This document shows positions 34,495 to 43,437 of a stretch of 64,000 nt of DNA, piece after piece. A program made the translations under genes and the position numbers. This DNA comes from JACVRN01 sp036389255. GTDB taxonomy: Bacteria > Acidobacteriota > Blastocatellia > Pyrinomonadales > Pyrinomonadaceae. Numbering within the stretch: position 1 is the first letter of the stretch; every line of letters starts with the position of its first letter. The stretch spans positions 186,001 to 250,000 of the forward strand of contig DASVQI010000038.1 in assembly GCA_036389255.1 (NCBI GenBank), in the 5' to 3' direction. The notes below the pieces were generated by a model. It was not told where the DNA came from, ran no database searches, and saw nothing but the letters and a program-made list of their open reading frames with translations.

Positions 34495-36520
34495 CTACTT
34501 CTCCAACCTTCGTGTAGCGTTCAAAGAATTGTTGATTGATCGGCATCATGTTGCGCTCAAGCGGGCCGACGACAGCATATTCAACGCCGTGGCGCGCAAG
34601 CAACTCTACGGCGTTGGGAGCGCCAGCGTAAATGAGCCTGATGTCTGTCTGGCGCGGCACGAACTCAAGGCCGTGCGTCCAGATGTGACCCGGATAGCCG
34701 AGCAGCGAGCGCCTGCCCGTCAACAGCACCGGATGATTAAATGTCGGCGCGTTAATGATGAGAGCGCGCGGCGGCGTCTGCTGCCTTATCATCTCCGCGA
34801 ACCTTATCCCGTCGCGGTCGAACTCTCCGTGCTCCGTAGTCCTTGAGATGACTCGCCACACATCCAGAGCGCCCGCGAGCGTCAGTGAGATGAAGAGCAG
34901 GCACGCGACTGCGCGAAGCGCTAGGTTCTCGCGCCACAGCTCAACCAGCAGGAGAGCTACGAAGGGCGCGCTCGCCACGTACCAGTAGAAGATTACCTTG
35001 TTGTTGTCCCAGACCCACGGCGCAAGCCGCACCAGATTCCCTATGATGAAAAAGAGCGTGAACGGCAGGTAGAAGAGTAGAGCGCGGCGCGACACCAGCG
35101 ACTCCGGCCCACGCCTCCACCAGAGGGCTACGACAATGAGCGGGATAAAGAGGCCGGTGTTCTTGAACCAGAACCAGATAAAATTCTCTTCGCCCTTGTC
35201 CCAGCCGAACTGCCATCCTATGAAGCTGCGAAAGCTGGTCGAGCTGCCCCACGCAGACCACAACATCTGAGGCGCTGCCACGACAAACGCAGCCGCGAAA
35301 AAGAGCGCCCACTCTCGCCAGCGCTTGTGAAAGATAGCTGCGAGGCAAGCCCCCGCCAGCATGCAGACTCCGAAGCTGTGAGCATGAACCAGCACCAGAG
35401 AGCCCGCTATGAATCCCGCAGCAATCATGCGGCGCGAAGCGGGCAGAAGTAAAAAAGGTTGACGGGTGTCAGGTGACGGGTTTTGGGTAAAAGAAAGAGA
35501 GTCGGCGCTTCTTTTACTGCGCCACGGCCCACGGCCCACGGCCCCTGTTTCTTTACTTTTCCCCTTAGCCTTTCTGCTTTTGGCTTCCGTCTTCTCGTCC
35601 TGAATCGCGGCCCACCACTCTGTGAAGACTACTAGCGAGAGCGGAAGGCCGAGCAGTATGCTGCGCTGCGGAATCAGCAGGGAGGTGAGCGCGTTGGCCC
35701 AGCGCCAGCCGCCCTCCTGCCTGATTGTGTACTGCTGCGGCAGGTTCGATAAAAAAGCCATGAAGCCCTGCCCGCTCTCTCGCGCTTCCGACAAGAACAT
35801 CCACCATCCGAGCCCGCCTCCAAGCAGCACGAGCAGGGGCGTGAGTCTTGCCGCAGCGCGGCTTCCCGTCAACTCTCTTCCCCAGCGATGAAGCAGCCCC
35901 ACCAACGACGCCGCCAGCACGAAGTTCTCCAGAAAGAGCGCGCCGCGCAATCCAGCGCCAGCGCGCACAAAGCAGGCCGCCACAAAGTCTGCTATGAATG
36001 GATAAGTGAACTTGACTCCGGCGAACTCTGGGTCTTGCGGCGGGAAATTGTTCCCATAAACGAAGCTCGTAATAACGCCAAGATGAAAAGGAAGGTCACC
36101 GTAATTATTCGTCACGCCCGTAGCAAAGCCGCCCGCATCCGTCTCTATCATCACGCGGTCAAAGAGAAGCCACAGCGCGACCATAACCACAGCGTAGAAC
36201 AGAAACGTCTTGCCGCCCCCTTTGGCAGGATGAGCAACTGCCCTCTTCGCTTCACGCCAATCAGCTACAACACGCCCTCTTCTATACGCATCCCTCAACA
36301 GCAAGAGCGGCGAAGCCACAAACAGCCCCGCCAGCCCCAGCGTCAAGTACGTCAGGCCCAGAACCGACGCCAAGACAAACCCCGCCAGCCCCAGCGCAGC
36401 GAACCCCGTACACGCCCCCACGCACACGCGAGCCACAAGAGACTCGTCCCTCTGATAAAGATAGGTAGCAACCGTCCCACCCGCGATTGCTATGAGCGCC
36501 AACAACAGAGCCATCATCAT
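34460..36520 (-). CDS. Multi-pass membrane protein, glycosyltransferase-like
   Basis: 686 residues from ATG 36520 (a TTG 21 codons upstream also opens the frame). About a dozen hydrophobic helices; loop signatures NNYGDLPFHLGVITSFVYG and FTYPFIADF in the first half and DNNKVIFYWYVASAP in the middle resemble GT-C-type enzymes. The C-terminal ~120 residues are soluble (PRALIINAPTFNHPVLLTGRRSLLGYPGH ... YAVVGPLERN). Residues ~320-358 are encoded by an inserted inverted repeat. The 35-bp overlap with the Agl23-like gene suggests a two-gene operon for surface glycan assembly. Exact substrate unknown. Confidence 0.7.
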   Translation of the reverse strand: MMMALLLALIAIAGGTVATYLYQRDESLVARVCVGACTGFAALGLAGFVLASVLGLTYLTLGLAGLFVASPLLLLRDAYRRGRVVADWREAKRAVAHPAKGGGKTFLFYAVVMVALWLLFDRVMIETDAGGFATGVTNNYGDLPFHLGVITSFVYGNNFPPQDPEFAGVKFTYPFIADFVAACFVRAGAGLRGALFLENFVLAASLVGLLHRWGRELTGSRAAARLTPLLVLLGGGLGWWMFLSEARESGQGFMAFLSNLPQQYTIRQEGGWRWANALTSLLIPQRSILLGLPLSLVVFTEWWAAIQDEKTEAKSRKAKGKSKETGAVGRGPWRSKRSADSLSFTQNPSPDTRQPFLLLPASRRMIAAGFIAGSLVLVHAHSFGVCMLAGACLAAIFHKRWREWALFFAAAFVVAAPQMLWSAWGSSTSFRSFIGWQFGWDKGEENFIWFWFKNTGLFIPLIVVALWWRRGPESLVSRRALLFYLPFTLFFIIGNLVRLAPWVWDNNKVIFYWYVASAPFVALLLVELWRENLALRAVACLLFISLTLAGALDVWRVISRTTEHGEFDRDGIRFAEMIRQQTPPRALIINAPTFNHPVLLTGRRSLLGYPGHIWTHGLEFVPRQTDIRLIYAGAPNAVELLARHGVEYAVVGPLERNMMPINQQFFERYTKVGEVGGYSLYKITRP
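35446..35560. repeat. In-frame copy of the TAAAAGAAAG inverted repeat inside a gene
   Basis: Core hairpin GTAAAAGAAAGAG (35487-35499) with CTTCTTTTAC (35508-35517), flanked by a GACGGG-rich left arm and a right arm containing three ACGGCCC words. It lies within the membrane protein gene and adds a hydrophilic Ser/Arg/Pro-rich loop without breaking the frame. Confidence 0.7.
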
Positions 36521-36947
36521 CGCAGAGAATATTAGGGCAAAAGATGCTGCGTGCAAAAGGCTAAAGAGAGATGGAAGCTTCAAGCTTTAAGTAAGCAGTT
36601 AACACCGGAAGGCCGTTTTCCATCTCATTCCATGAAGGACTGATGTCGGCGGAAGACAGCCCTGCGCGTGACAGATGTGTGGCCGTTTTTTACAAAAATT
36701 TCCGTTAAAGCTCCGCTTTTCCAATTTCAGCAAATCTTTTTTTGTGCGGGCGTCGGATGGGTAGTAAAAGCGCTTGCTCTGGCGGCGCGGATAGGTTTAT
36801 CTTTTACGTGCATCGTCTCTCCCTTGTGTAACTTGCTGGCTCCAATTCGAAAGCATCTTTTTCGAGTTGCTCAGTCATCTTATGCGCTGCCGCTCGTGCG
36901 TGTGCGGGGGCGTCCATCCGGTTTACCTGATTAGGAGCTTAAAGATT
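36521..36947. other. Divergent gap upstream of membrane protein and VWFA gene
   Basis: The first 63 bases may belong to a longer form of the leftward membrane protein. The rest holds a plus-strand frame (36668-36934) without start signals that I regard as chance. TAGGAG at ~36932 is the ribosome-binding site for the VWFA gene. No further structure recognised. Confidence 0.4.
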
Positions 36948-38258
36948 ATGAGAAAGTTCCGAGCCCTATTCCTGCTCCTAGCGCTTTCGCTCTCCCTCGT
37001 GCAAGCAGTGTCTGCTCAGAATACTAGGCCGCGCCGCGTAGGCCAGACAGCGCCGCGAACCACCACGCCGCAAACTACACCCGTGCTGCCTAACGAGGAG
37101 CCGCCTCCCGCGCCTTCGACTGCGCCACGGCGCGCGCCCGTGCTGGGCGGCGCGAACAACACCGGCAGCAGGCCGTCCGAGACGGCGTCAACGCAGACGC
37201 CGGACAAAGACGAGCCGATAGAGCTGGGCGAAGGCGACATACTGCGCGTCAGCACGACGCTCGTGACGGTTCCCGTGAGCGTGCTAGACCGCAACGGCAA
37301 GTACGTGCCGAACCTTCGCAAAGAGAACTTCCGCATCTTCGAAGAAGGGCAGGAGCAGCAGGTGGCCTACTTTGCTTCCGTCGAACAGCCCTTCACGGTG
37401 GCGCTAATGATTGATACTTCCGGCTCTACGATAGACAAGCTGGGAGAGATACAGTATGCGGCTATCAACTTCGTCAACCAGTTGCGACCGAGCGACACGG
37501 TGATGGTCGTCTCCTTCAGTGGCCGCTCGCGTGTGCTATGCGAGCCGACCACCGACCGCTACGCCATAGAGAGTGCCATACGCACGGCCAGACCCGGCGC
37601 AGGCACAGGGCTGTATGACGCAGTAGACTTTGTCATCAACGAGCGCTTAAATCGGATTAAGGGACGCAAGGCTATAGTGCTCTTTACGGACGGCGTTGAT
37701 ACTACTAGCCGCCGCGCCACTTACGAGAGCAATATTCGGGATGCGGAAGAGCTTGACGCGCTTATCTATCCGATTCTTTTTGACACCTACGCAGATACTG
37801 TAGCCAGGAATGGCGGAAGCGGAGGCGGGAACGTCACACTAGGGGGCATTTTCGGGGCCATTCTGACCGGCCGCCCTTTGCCCCGGCCCGCCGGTACTGC
37901 TAATTGCACGGGATGCTCGCCCGAAGAGTATGAGCGTGGCGAAGAGTACCTGCGCGAGCTGGCGCTGAAGACGGGCACGCGCGTTGAGATGGCGGGAGAC
38001 GGTCGCAACCTCTCGCAAGCCTTCTCCGTCATCGCGGAAGAGCTGCGACGGCAATACAGCATAGGCTATTACCCGAGCAGCCAAGGGCAGGCCGGTCAGC
38101 GAAGAAATATCAGCGTGCGCGTCAACCGTCCCAACATGGCCGTGCGCGCGCGCACGAGCTACATCACCAAAGACCAGCAGACTCAGGACTCTTATCAGAA
38201 CGACCAGCAACAGCCTCAACTGAAGGGCCGCCAAACTGCCAACTCAAAACCTGATTAA
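36948..38258 (+). CDS. Secreted VWFA-related acidobacterial protein (TIGR03436-like)
   Basis: 436 residues from ATG 36948 with TAGGAG upstream; signal peptide ~1-23 ending VSAQ. A Pro/Thr-rich linker (~25-90) leads to the strand LRVSTTLVTVPVSVLDRNGKYVPNLRKENF, the hallmark of the acidobacterial VWFA family. The VWA domain has an intact MIDAS: MIDTSGSTIDKL and VLFTDGVDTTSRR. A C-terminal RRQYSIGYYPSSQGQAGQRRNISVRV closes the family pattern, and a Gly-rich insert lies near 310. It is likely exported and engaged in protein binding; the partner is unknown. Confidence 0.9.
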   Translation: MRKFRALFLLLALSLSLVQAVSAQNTRPRRVGQTAPRTTTPQTTPVLPNEEPPPAPSTAPRRAPVLGGANNTGSRPSETASTQTPDKDEPIELGEGDILRVSTTLVTVPVSVLDRNGKYVPNLRKENFRIFEEGQEQQVAYFASVEQPFTVALMIDTSGSTIDKLGEIQYAAINFVNQLRPSDTVMVVSFSGRSRVLCEPTTDRYAIESAIRTARPGAGTGLYDAVDFVINERLNRIKGRKAIVLFTDGVDTTSRRATYESNIRDAEELDALIYPILFDTYADTVARNGGSGGGNVTLGGIFGAILTGRPLPRPAGTANCTGCSPEEYERGEEYLRELALKTGTRVEMAGDGRNLSQAFSVIAEELRRQYSIGYYPSSQGQAGQRRNISVRVNRPNMAVRARTSYITKDQQTQDSYQNDQQQPQLKGRQTANSKPD

Positions 38259-38262
38259 TAAG

Positions 38263-38316
38263 AGATTGATTCATTGCTTCACCGGTTCATTCAATGAATG
38301 AACCGGTGAAGCAATT
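38263..38316. repeat. ATTGATTCA-type palindrome between VWFA gene and glgC
   Basis: 21-bp perfect arms (38273-38293 and 38295-38315, ATTGCTTCACCGGTTCATTC and one more base) around a single base, preceded by GATTGATTC. It fills the gap between convergent stop codons and probably acts as a bidirectional terminator. Confidence 0.85.
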
Positions 38317-38319
38317 CCT

Positions 38320-39615
38320 TTAGGCTACCGTTCCGTCTTTGACGATGGCGTTTTTCGGGACGAGGATGATGCGGTCGCGTATGTAGTAGCTGCCGTCGGG
38401 GCCGTCCGCGTTCTCTACGTTGGCTTCGTTGACGAGGCGCACGTTCGAGCCTATCCGAGCGTTTTTATCTATGATGGCGCGGCGGATTGTGGTGTTGCTG
38501 CCGATGCCTATGTGCGGGACTCCCTGCGTTATCTCGTCGCGCATCTCTTCGATTGACTGGTAGTAGTCCGCGCCCATCAATATGGCTGCTTCAATCTGCG
38601 CGCCACGGTCTATGCGGCTGCGAAGCCCCACGACGGAGCGCTTGATGGTCGCGCCGTTGATGATGCAGCCTTCGGTGACTATGGAATCCGCCACATCGCA
38701 ACTGTGCATCTTTGAGGGCGGCAAGTATCTGGCGCGCGTGTATATGGGCGCGTCCGCGTCGAAGAAGTTGAACTGCGGGATGGGCGAGGTCATGTTGAGA
38801 TTGGCTTCGTAGAAGGCCGCGATGGTTCCTATGTCCTCCCAGTAACCGTCGAACATGTAGCCCTGCACCTGCCCCAACTGGATAGCCGTGGGAATTATCT
38901 CGCGCCCGAAATCCATAGCGCCCGGGTCTTTGGCCAGATACTCTATCAGCTTGTCATACTTGAAGACGTAGATGCCCATAGAAGCCAGAAAGGGGCGCGA
39001 GCGGGCGTCTTCCGCGCTTAGGCCAAGCGTGGTCGTGTCCACCTGCATGGCGTCCAGCGCTTCGCCCTTGGGTTTCTCGCTGAACTCTATGATGCGCCCG
39101 GAAGAGTCCGTCTTGAGCAGGCCGAAATCCGAGGCCATGTCGCGGCGGCACGGGATGACGGAGACGGTCACGTCCGCATCCGTCTCGTAATGGCGGGCCA
39201 GAAAGGTTCTGTAGTCCATGCGGTACAGGTGGTCGCCCGAAAGTATCAGCAGCGTGTCTATGCCCCAGTCGTTGATGTGCGGCAAGACCTGCCGGACGGC
39301 GTCCGCAGTCCCCTGAAACCACTGCGGGCTCTCGGGCGTCAGCTCCGCCGCCAGTATCTCTACGAAGGCGTCCGCGAATTGCGAGAAGCGGTAGGTGCGC
39401 GCTATGTGACGATTCAGCGAGGCGGAGTTGTACTGCGTCAGCACAAAGATTTTCGTGATGTCCGAGTTGATGCAGTTGGAGACGGGGATGTCAATAAGGC
39501 GGTACTTGCCGCCAAGCGGCACTGCGGGCTTTGAGCGCTCCTTCGTCAAGGGAAACAGTCGAGTTCCCGCGCCTCCGCCCAGAATAACTGCCAGCACATT
39601 ACGTTTGGCTGCCAT
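38320..39615 (-). CDS. glgC: Glucose-1-phosphate adenylyltransferase
   Basis: 431 residues, normal family length. N-terminal nucleotidyltransferase domain with GGGAGTRLFPLTKERSKPAVP and GGKYRLIDIPVSNCINSD; a left-handed beta-helix C-terminal domain with hexapeptide-type IINGATIKRSVVGLRSRI. It makes ADP-glucose from ATP and glucose-1-phosphate for glycogen. No other glg genes are adjacent. Confidence 0.96.
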   Translation of the reverse strand: MAAKRNVLAVILGGGAGTRLFPLTKERSKPAVPLGGKYRLIDIPVSNCINSDITKIFVLTQYNSASLNRHIARTYRFSQFADAFVEILAAELTPESPQWFQGTADAVRQVLPHINDWGIDTLLILSGDHLYRMDYRTFLARHYETDADVTVSVIPCRRDMASDFGLLKTDSSGRIIEFSEKPKGEALDAMQVDTTTLGLSAEDARSRPFLASMGIYVFKYDKLIEYLAKDPGAMDFGREIIPTAIQLGQVQGYMFDGYWEDIGTIAAFYEANLNMTSPIPQFNFFDADAPIYTRARYLPPSKMHSCDVADSIVTEGCIINGATIKRSVVGLRSRIDRGAQIEAAILMGADYYQSIEEMRDEITQGVPHIGIGSNTTIRRAIIDKNARIGSNVRLVNEANVENADGPDGSYYIRDRIILVPKNAIVKDGTVA

Positions 39616-39815
39616 CGTTATTTAAACCTGCTCGATAATTTTTGAAAGAGAACGCTCTGAGCATAGACGCAAAGCGCCAAGAGTTTCAAGCTATCAGGCA
39701 GGATTGGCCCGCAAAATAAGGACGGATGAAGCCGCACGGAGCTTGAAACGGGTTCGCAACCATTTTGAATTTGCTATATCTTCTTCGGCCAACCGAATCC
39801 CACGCGTAAGGGTCT

Positions 39816-40469
39816 ATGGTGGTGACCTTTGGAACGAAAGGCAACTTTTTGGTGATTGACGGCGAAGGCTATCTGATAGAGAGAGCACGCGAGGGCGACC
39901 GCGAAGCCTTCTGTATGCTGGCGCGCAGGTTCGAGCGCCGCGTCTATTCGCTCGCTCTCTTCTACACGCGCAACCAGTCGGACGCGGAAGACCTCTCTCA
40001 GGAGGTCTGGCTAAAGGTTTACCGCCATCTACAGAGCTTTCGCGGCGAATCTAGCTTCTACACGTGGCTGCGCCAGATAACCGTCAACACATTTCTGAAC
40101 CACAGGCGCTCGGCCCTCAGACAGGCGGGGGGCGAGGCGCAGGGGCTGCGGCTGGTTGAGATAGAGTCAGTGGATTACGAAGACGCTCTGCGCCTGAGCC
40201 GTGGGCAGGACATGGAAGACGACCTTCACAGGAAGATGCTGGTCGAGCGCGTGGGCGAAGCGCTCTCGGAGCTGACGCCGCAGCAGCGCCTGATTTTCAT
40301 GCTCAAGCACAGCGAGGGGATGACCTATGAAGAAATCTCCGCCGTGCTCAACTGCTCTACGGGAACCATCAAGAAGTCGCTCTTTCGCGCGGTGCAGAAG
40401 CTCAGACAGCATCTCGGCCTCAAAAGCGAATCGAGAAACTATCTGAGGTGTGCCGCAGGGGGAAAATAG
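39816..40469 (+). CDS. ECF-type RNA polymerase sigma factor
   Basis: 217 residues. Region 2: REGDREAFCMLARRFERRVYSLALFYTRN with DAEDLSQEVWLKVYRHLQSF and FYTWLRQITVNTFLNHRR. Region 4: LSELTPQQRLIFMLKHSEGMTYEEISAVLNCSTGTIKKSLFRAVQKLR. It heads a four-gene plus-strand run; the next gene encodes a membrane-anchored zinc-finger anti-sigma. The true start may be slightly internal, since TAAGGG is only 4 bases from ATG 39816. Confidence 0.92.
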   Translation: MVVTFGTKGNFLVIDGEGYLIERAREGDREAFCMLARRFERRVYSLALFYTRNQSDAEDLSQEVWLKVYRHLQSFRGESSFYTWLRQITVNTFLNHRRSALRQAGGEAQGLRLVEIESVDYEDALRLSRGQDMEDDLHRKMLVERVGEALSELTPQQRLIFMLKHSEGMTYEEISAVLNCSTGTIKKSLFRAVQKLRQHLGLKSESRNYLRCAAGGK

Positions 40470-40490
40470 GAGTTCGGAGCTTTACTAACT

Positions 40491-41162
40491 ATGCACGATT
40501 GCCGCAAGACGAGAGAAGATTTAATAGACCTCCTGTTCAACGAGATGGGCGAGGAAGACGAGCTGCGCCTGCTCGAAGAGATGGAAGCGTGCAGGGACTG
40601 CCGCGCGGAACATCAATCCATGCGAGAGGCGCTCGGCGCGTTCGATGAAGCAGCGCCCGCTATGATTCCCGCAGGCGAGTTCTGGACGGAGCATCACGCG
40701 CGCATGCGTGAACGGCTGATTGATGCGACGGGCGCGCAACCCGCGAGCCCGCTTCCCTTCTGGCGTCGCGCCCTCGGAGCCTCTTTCTCCATCCCCGTCC
40801 CCGTAGCGGTGGCCGCAGCGATTCTTTTCGCGGCTACCTCAGTGCTGGCAATACGCTCCTTCATCTTCAGCCCGCAGCTTAAGCGCGAGCAGGCCAGTGC
40901 TGCCGCAGAGAAGATACAGTACGTGGAAGTGCCGGTAGACAGGCGCGTCATCGAAGAAAGAGTTGTCACGCGCACGGTCTACGTCAACAGGCGCGCGCGC
41001 CGTGCCAATCAAACGGCACCTTCGCTTCAGGACATTCCGGGCATGACGGCGCGTCGTAAGGAGGATGAGAGCATCTCTGCTCCGCAGGCTACGCTGAGCG
41101 GCTTTCAGCCGCCTACGGACGTGAAGCTCACGGTCATCAAGGGGAACGTGAATGAGAAGTAG
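40491..41162 (+). CDS. Membrane-anchored zinc-finger anti-sigma factor
   Basis: 223 residues. N-terminal zf-HC2-like segment: MHDCRKTREDLIDLLFNEM with C-x2-C in EACRDCRAEH. One transmembrane helix at ~104-122 (VPVAVAAAILFAATSVLAI) places a C-terminal ~100 residues in the periplasm. It follows the ECF sigma gene by 21 bases and overlaps the next gene by 11 bases. The expected role is to hold the ECF sigma at the membrane until an envelope signal arrives. Confidence 0.85.
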   Translation: MHDCRKTREDLIDLLFNEMGEEDELRLLEEMEACRDCRAEHQSMREALGAFDEAAPAMIPAGEFWTEHHARMRERLIDATGAQPASPLPFWRRALGASFSIPVPVAVAAAILFAATSVLAIRSFIFSPQLKREQASAAAEKIQYVEVPVDRRVIEERVVTRTVYVNRRARRANQTAPSLQDIPGMTARRKEDESISAPQATLSGFQPPTDVKLTVIKGNVNEK

Positions 41163-42291
41163 AGCCCTCTTCCCCTTCATCCTAGCGCTTCTTCTCCTGC
41201 CCGCCCTCGCGCGGGCGCAGGAGCAGAGCGTGCAGCAACTTGTCGTGCCGCTTGCGAGCACGGGCTACGTTGCCTTCAAGACGGAGGCCGTCTCGCCCGA
41301 AAAGCAGAACGCCTCGCGCTCCTCCGAGATAGATTTGCAGTCGGTGGTCAAGCCGCAGGTGCTCGTGGACGACAACCACGTGGTGCATCGCGTGCTGGTG
41401 GATTCGAGCGGCGCTCTCATCTTTGGCTACGACCTGGTGATAGAGCCACTGGTCAACACGCGCCAGTTCAGGGTCTTCGTGCGCCCGCTAGACCCTGAGT
41501 TCGAGAGGCGCATGCGCGAGCGTCAGGGCACGCGCGCCGGGCGCACATCGTTTCAGATGAACGTCTCCACGCTGCCGCGCCCGACCGAAGCGCAGATTAT
41601 AGACGACGGCGACGGCTTTGCCCTAGACCTTCTGATTAACCCGCAGACGGGTGTGAAGATTGTTGACGTGGTCAAGGCATCCTTCGACCAATCGCGGCTG
41701 TGGGAGTCGCCCAAGGGGCCGCCCGCACGCGACTTCACGCTCGACAGCGTAGAGATGGCAATCAAGGATTACAAGCTCTATCTAAACGGGCGGCGCGTCG
41801 GCGGCGGGCGTCCGTCGCAGGGCTTCACGGGCGCGCTCATATGGTTCTACGTGCCGGACAAGGGGCGCTTCATCTTCTCGCTCACGCCGCGCGAGGGCTA
41901 CGAATTCGAGAAGGTGGCGCAGATTGAAGACAACAAGATTAGCTTCACCATAGGCGAGGATGTTTACGAGTGGGTTTCGAGCGCGCCGATTGTCGGCTCG
42001 GGCGGCAAATGGAACCTGTGGGTGCTGCGCGACAAGCGTTACCTGTCGTCGGTCTTCTACGTGCCGAAACAGTCTTCGGATAACAGTTCCGATACGCCTA
42101 TGGTCATATTTCCGCCGGCGCAGGAAGTGCGCGTGATGAGTCTGGACACGTCCCCTAACAACCGCATCAGGACGCAGAGCGGCGAGATTCTAGTCACGCC
42201 CGGACAGAACAAGGGCGAGAAGATACCGCTTCCGCGAGCCCGCGTAGAAGTCGGCGCAGCCGACCGCATAGAAAATCTCTGGCCCAGATAG
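41152..42291 (+). CDS. Secreted protein of unknown function in sigma operon
   Basis: 379 residues with a signal peptide ~1-22 (LLLLPALARAQ). Mostly beta-strand content: FRVFVRPLDPEFERRM, FALDLLINPQTGVKIVDVVKASF, GALIWFYVPDKGRFIFSLTPREGYEFEK. No recognised catalytic motif. Its start lies inside the anti-sigma gene (11-bp overlap), so it is part of the ECF operon and a plausible target or sensor of that regulon. Confidence 0.75.
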   Translation: MRSRALFPFILALLLLPALARAQEQSVQQLVVPLASTGYVAFKTEAVSPEKQNASRSSEIDLQSVVKPQVLVDDNHVVHRVLVDSSGALIFGYDLVIEPLVNTRQFRVFVRPLDPEFERRMRERQGTRAGRTSFQMNVSTLPRPTEAQIIDDGDGFALDLLINPQTGVKIVDVVKASFDQSRLWESPKGPPARDFTLDSVEMAIKDYKLYLNGRRVGGGRPSQGFTGALIWFYVPDKGRFIFSLTPREGYEFEKVAQIEDNKISFTIGEDVYEWVSSAPIVGSGGKWNLWVLRDKRYLSSVFYVPKQSSDNSSDTPMVIFPPAQEVRVMSLDTSPNNRIRTQSGEILVTPGQNKGEKIPLPRARVEVGAADRIENLWPR

Positions 42292-42346
42292 TCGCGGCTT
42301 TAGAGGCCCCGTGTGCCTTGCCGCCAAGCGCCTGAGGGAGAGTCTT

Positions 42347-43222
42347 ATGAGAAGAGGGTTGAAGAGCGCGTGGATAGCATCCGTTGTCATCCTGTCAGTC
42401 GCCAGGATAGCTCTCGCAGACTTGCGCGTGGTGACGCGCTACAGCCAGACGGGGGCAGCGCCTTCCGAGCACACGACCTACTTCAGGGGCGTGCGCCAGC
42501 GCGAAGAGTTCAAGTCTGTGGGCAAAGACGGCAAAGCCTACCAGACAGCCTACATCTTCCAGTGCGACCTGAAGCGCTTCCTCTGGATAGACTACGTGAA
42601 CCGCAGGTTTTACGACCAGCCTTATGCTAGTCTGGAAGAAGCGTGGGCCGATTATTACCGCAGGCAGCAGGAGGCTAAAGGCCGGAACACTCAGCCCATC
42701 AAGTACAAGGGGCTGTGGACGGAGACGGTGACGGTCATAGACACGGGCGAGCGGCGAGAGATGTTCGGATACGTGGCTCGCCACATAAAGACGATGACAG
42801 TCTCGGAAGCCAAGCCGGAAGTCTGCGAGCAGACGCGGCTCAGGCAGGAGACGGACGGCTGGTACATAGACCTGCTTTACGGGACGGAATGCTCTTCGGA
42901 CATTTCGGGCCAGATGAGTCCGGGCTACGCAGTCCCGCCGAGCTACAACTCCTGCTCCAGAACTTACGAGAAGCGCAACTACAAGTTCGAGCGCAAGCAG
43001 GTGGGGCAGGCGCGATTCGGCTTTCCGGTAGCGCTCACCGTACGAGCCTACAGCACAGACGGCCGCACCGTCGCGGAAACGAAACGAGAGGTAACGGAGA
43101 TTACCTCCATGGAGCTTGACCAGTCGCTCTTTGAGCTGCCGGACGGCTACACTAGGCTTGAGCCGCAGCCCGTAAGGCGCTCGATACTGGACAGGGCTTT
43201 GTCGCTGTTTCTACTCAGATGA
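42347..43222 (+). CDS. Secreted protein of unknown function, sigma operon
   Basis: 291 residues from ATG 42347, chosen by GGGAG 7 bases upstream; signal peptide ~1-24 ending ALAD. Pattern LRVVTRYSQTG ... HTTYFRGVRQREEFKS ... YIFQCDLKRFLWIDYVNRRFYDQPY is like DUF4412-type secreted proteins that read out an oxidised or thiol state, but I cannot assign it firmly. Several cysteines (CEQTRL, CSSD, CSRTYEKR) could form disulfides. Last gene of the operon by spacing. Confidence 0.7.
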   Translation: MRRGLKSAWIASVVILSVARIALADLRVVTRYSQTGAAPSEHTTYFRGVRQREEFKSVGKDGKAYQTAYIFQCDLKRFLWIDYVNRRFYDQPYASLEEAWADYYRRQQEAKGRNTQPIKYKGLWTETVTVIDTGERREMFGYVARHIKTMTVSEAKPEVCEQTRLRQETDGWYIDLLYGTECSSDISGQMSPGYAVPPSYNSCSRTYEKRNYKFERKQVGQARFGFPVALTVRAYSTDGRTVAETKREVTEITSMELDQSLFELPDGYTRLEPQPVRRSILDRALSLFLLR

Positions 43223-43437
43223 CAACTGAGCCGTCTCGAAAGCATTAAACGACTAAAGAAACTCTCCCGTTAATCATAGAAAGCGGAAGCAAGGCTTCTC
43301 TCGCGGGTGCGCCCTGTAATTCTGAAGGTGAGGCGCGCGCGGGTCAGTAGCTGACGGTCTAAGTGTGCCTGAAAGTTTATGCGCTCCCGGAATACGTTCG
43401 CTGAAGCTTGGACGCTTCTTTTTCATAAGGAGACATC

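Noticed and set aside
36668..36934. 88-codon plus-strand frame upstream of the VWFA gene
   Set aside because: No start signals, no domain, and it runs into the ribosome-binding region of the real gene.
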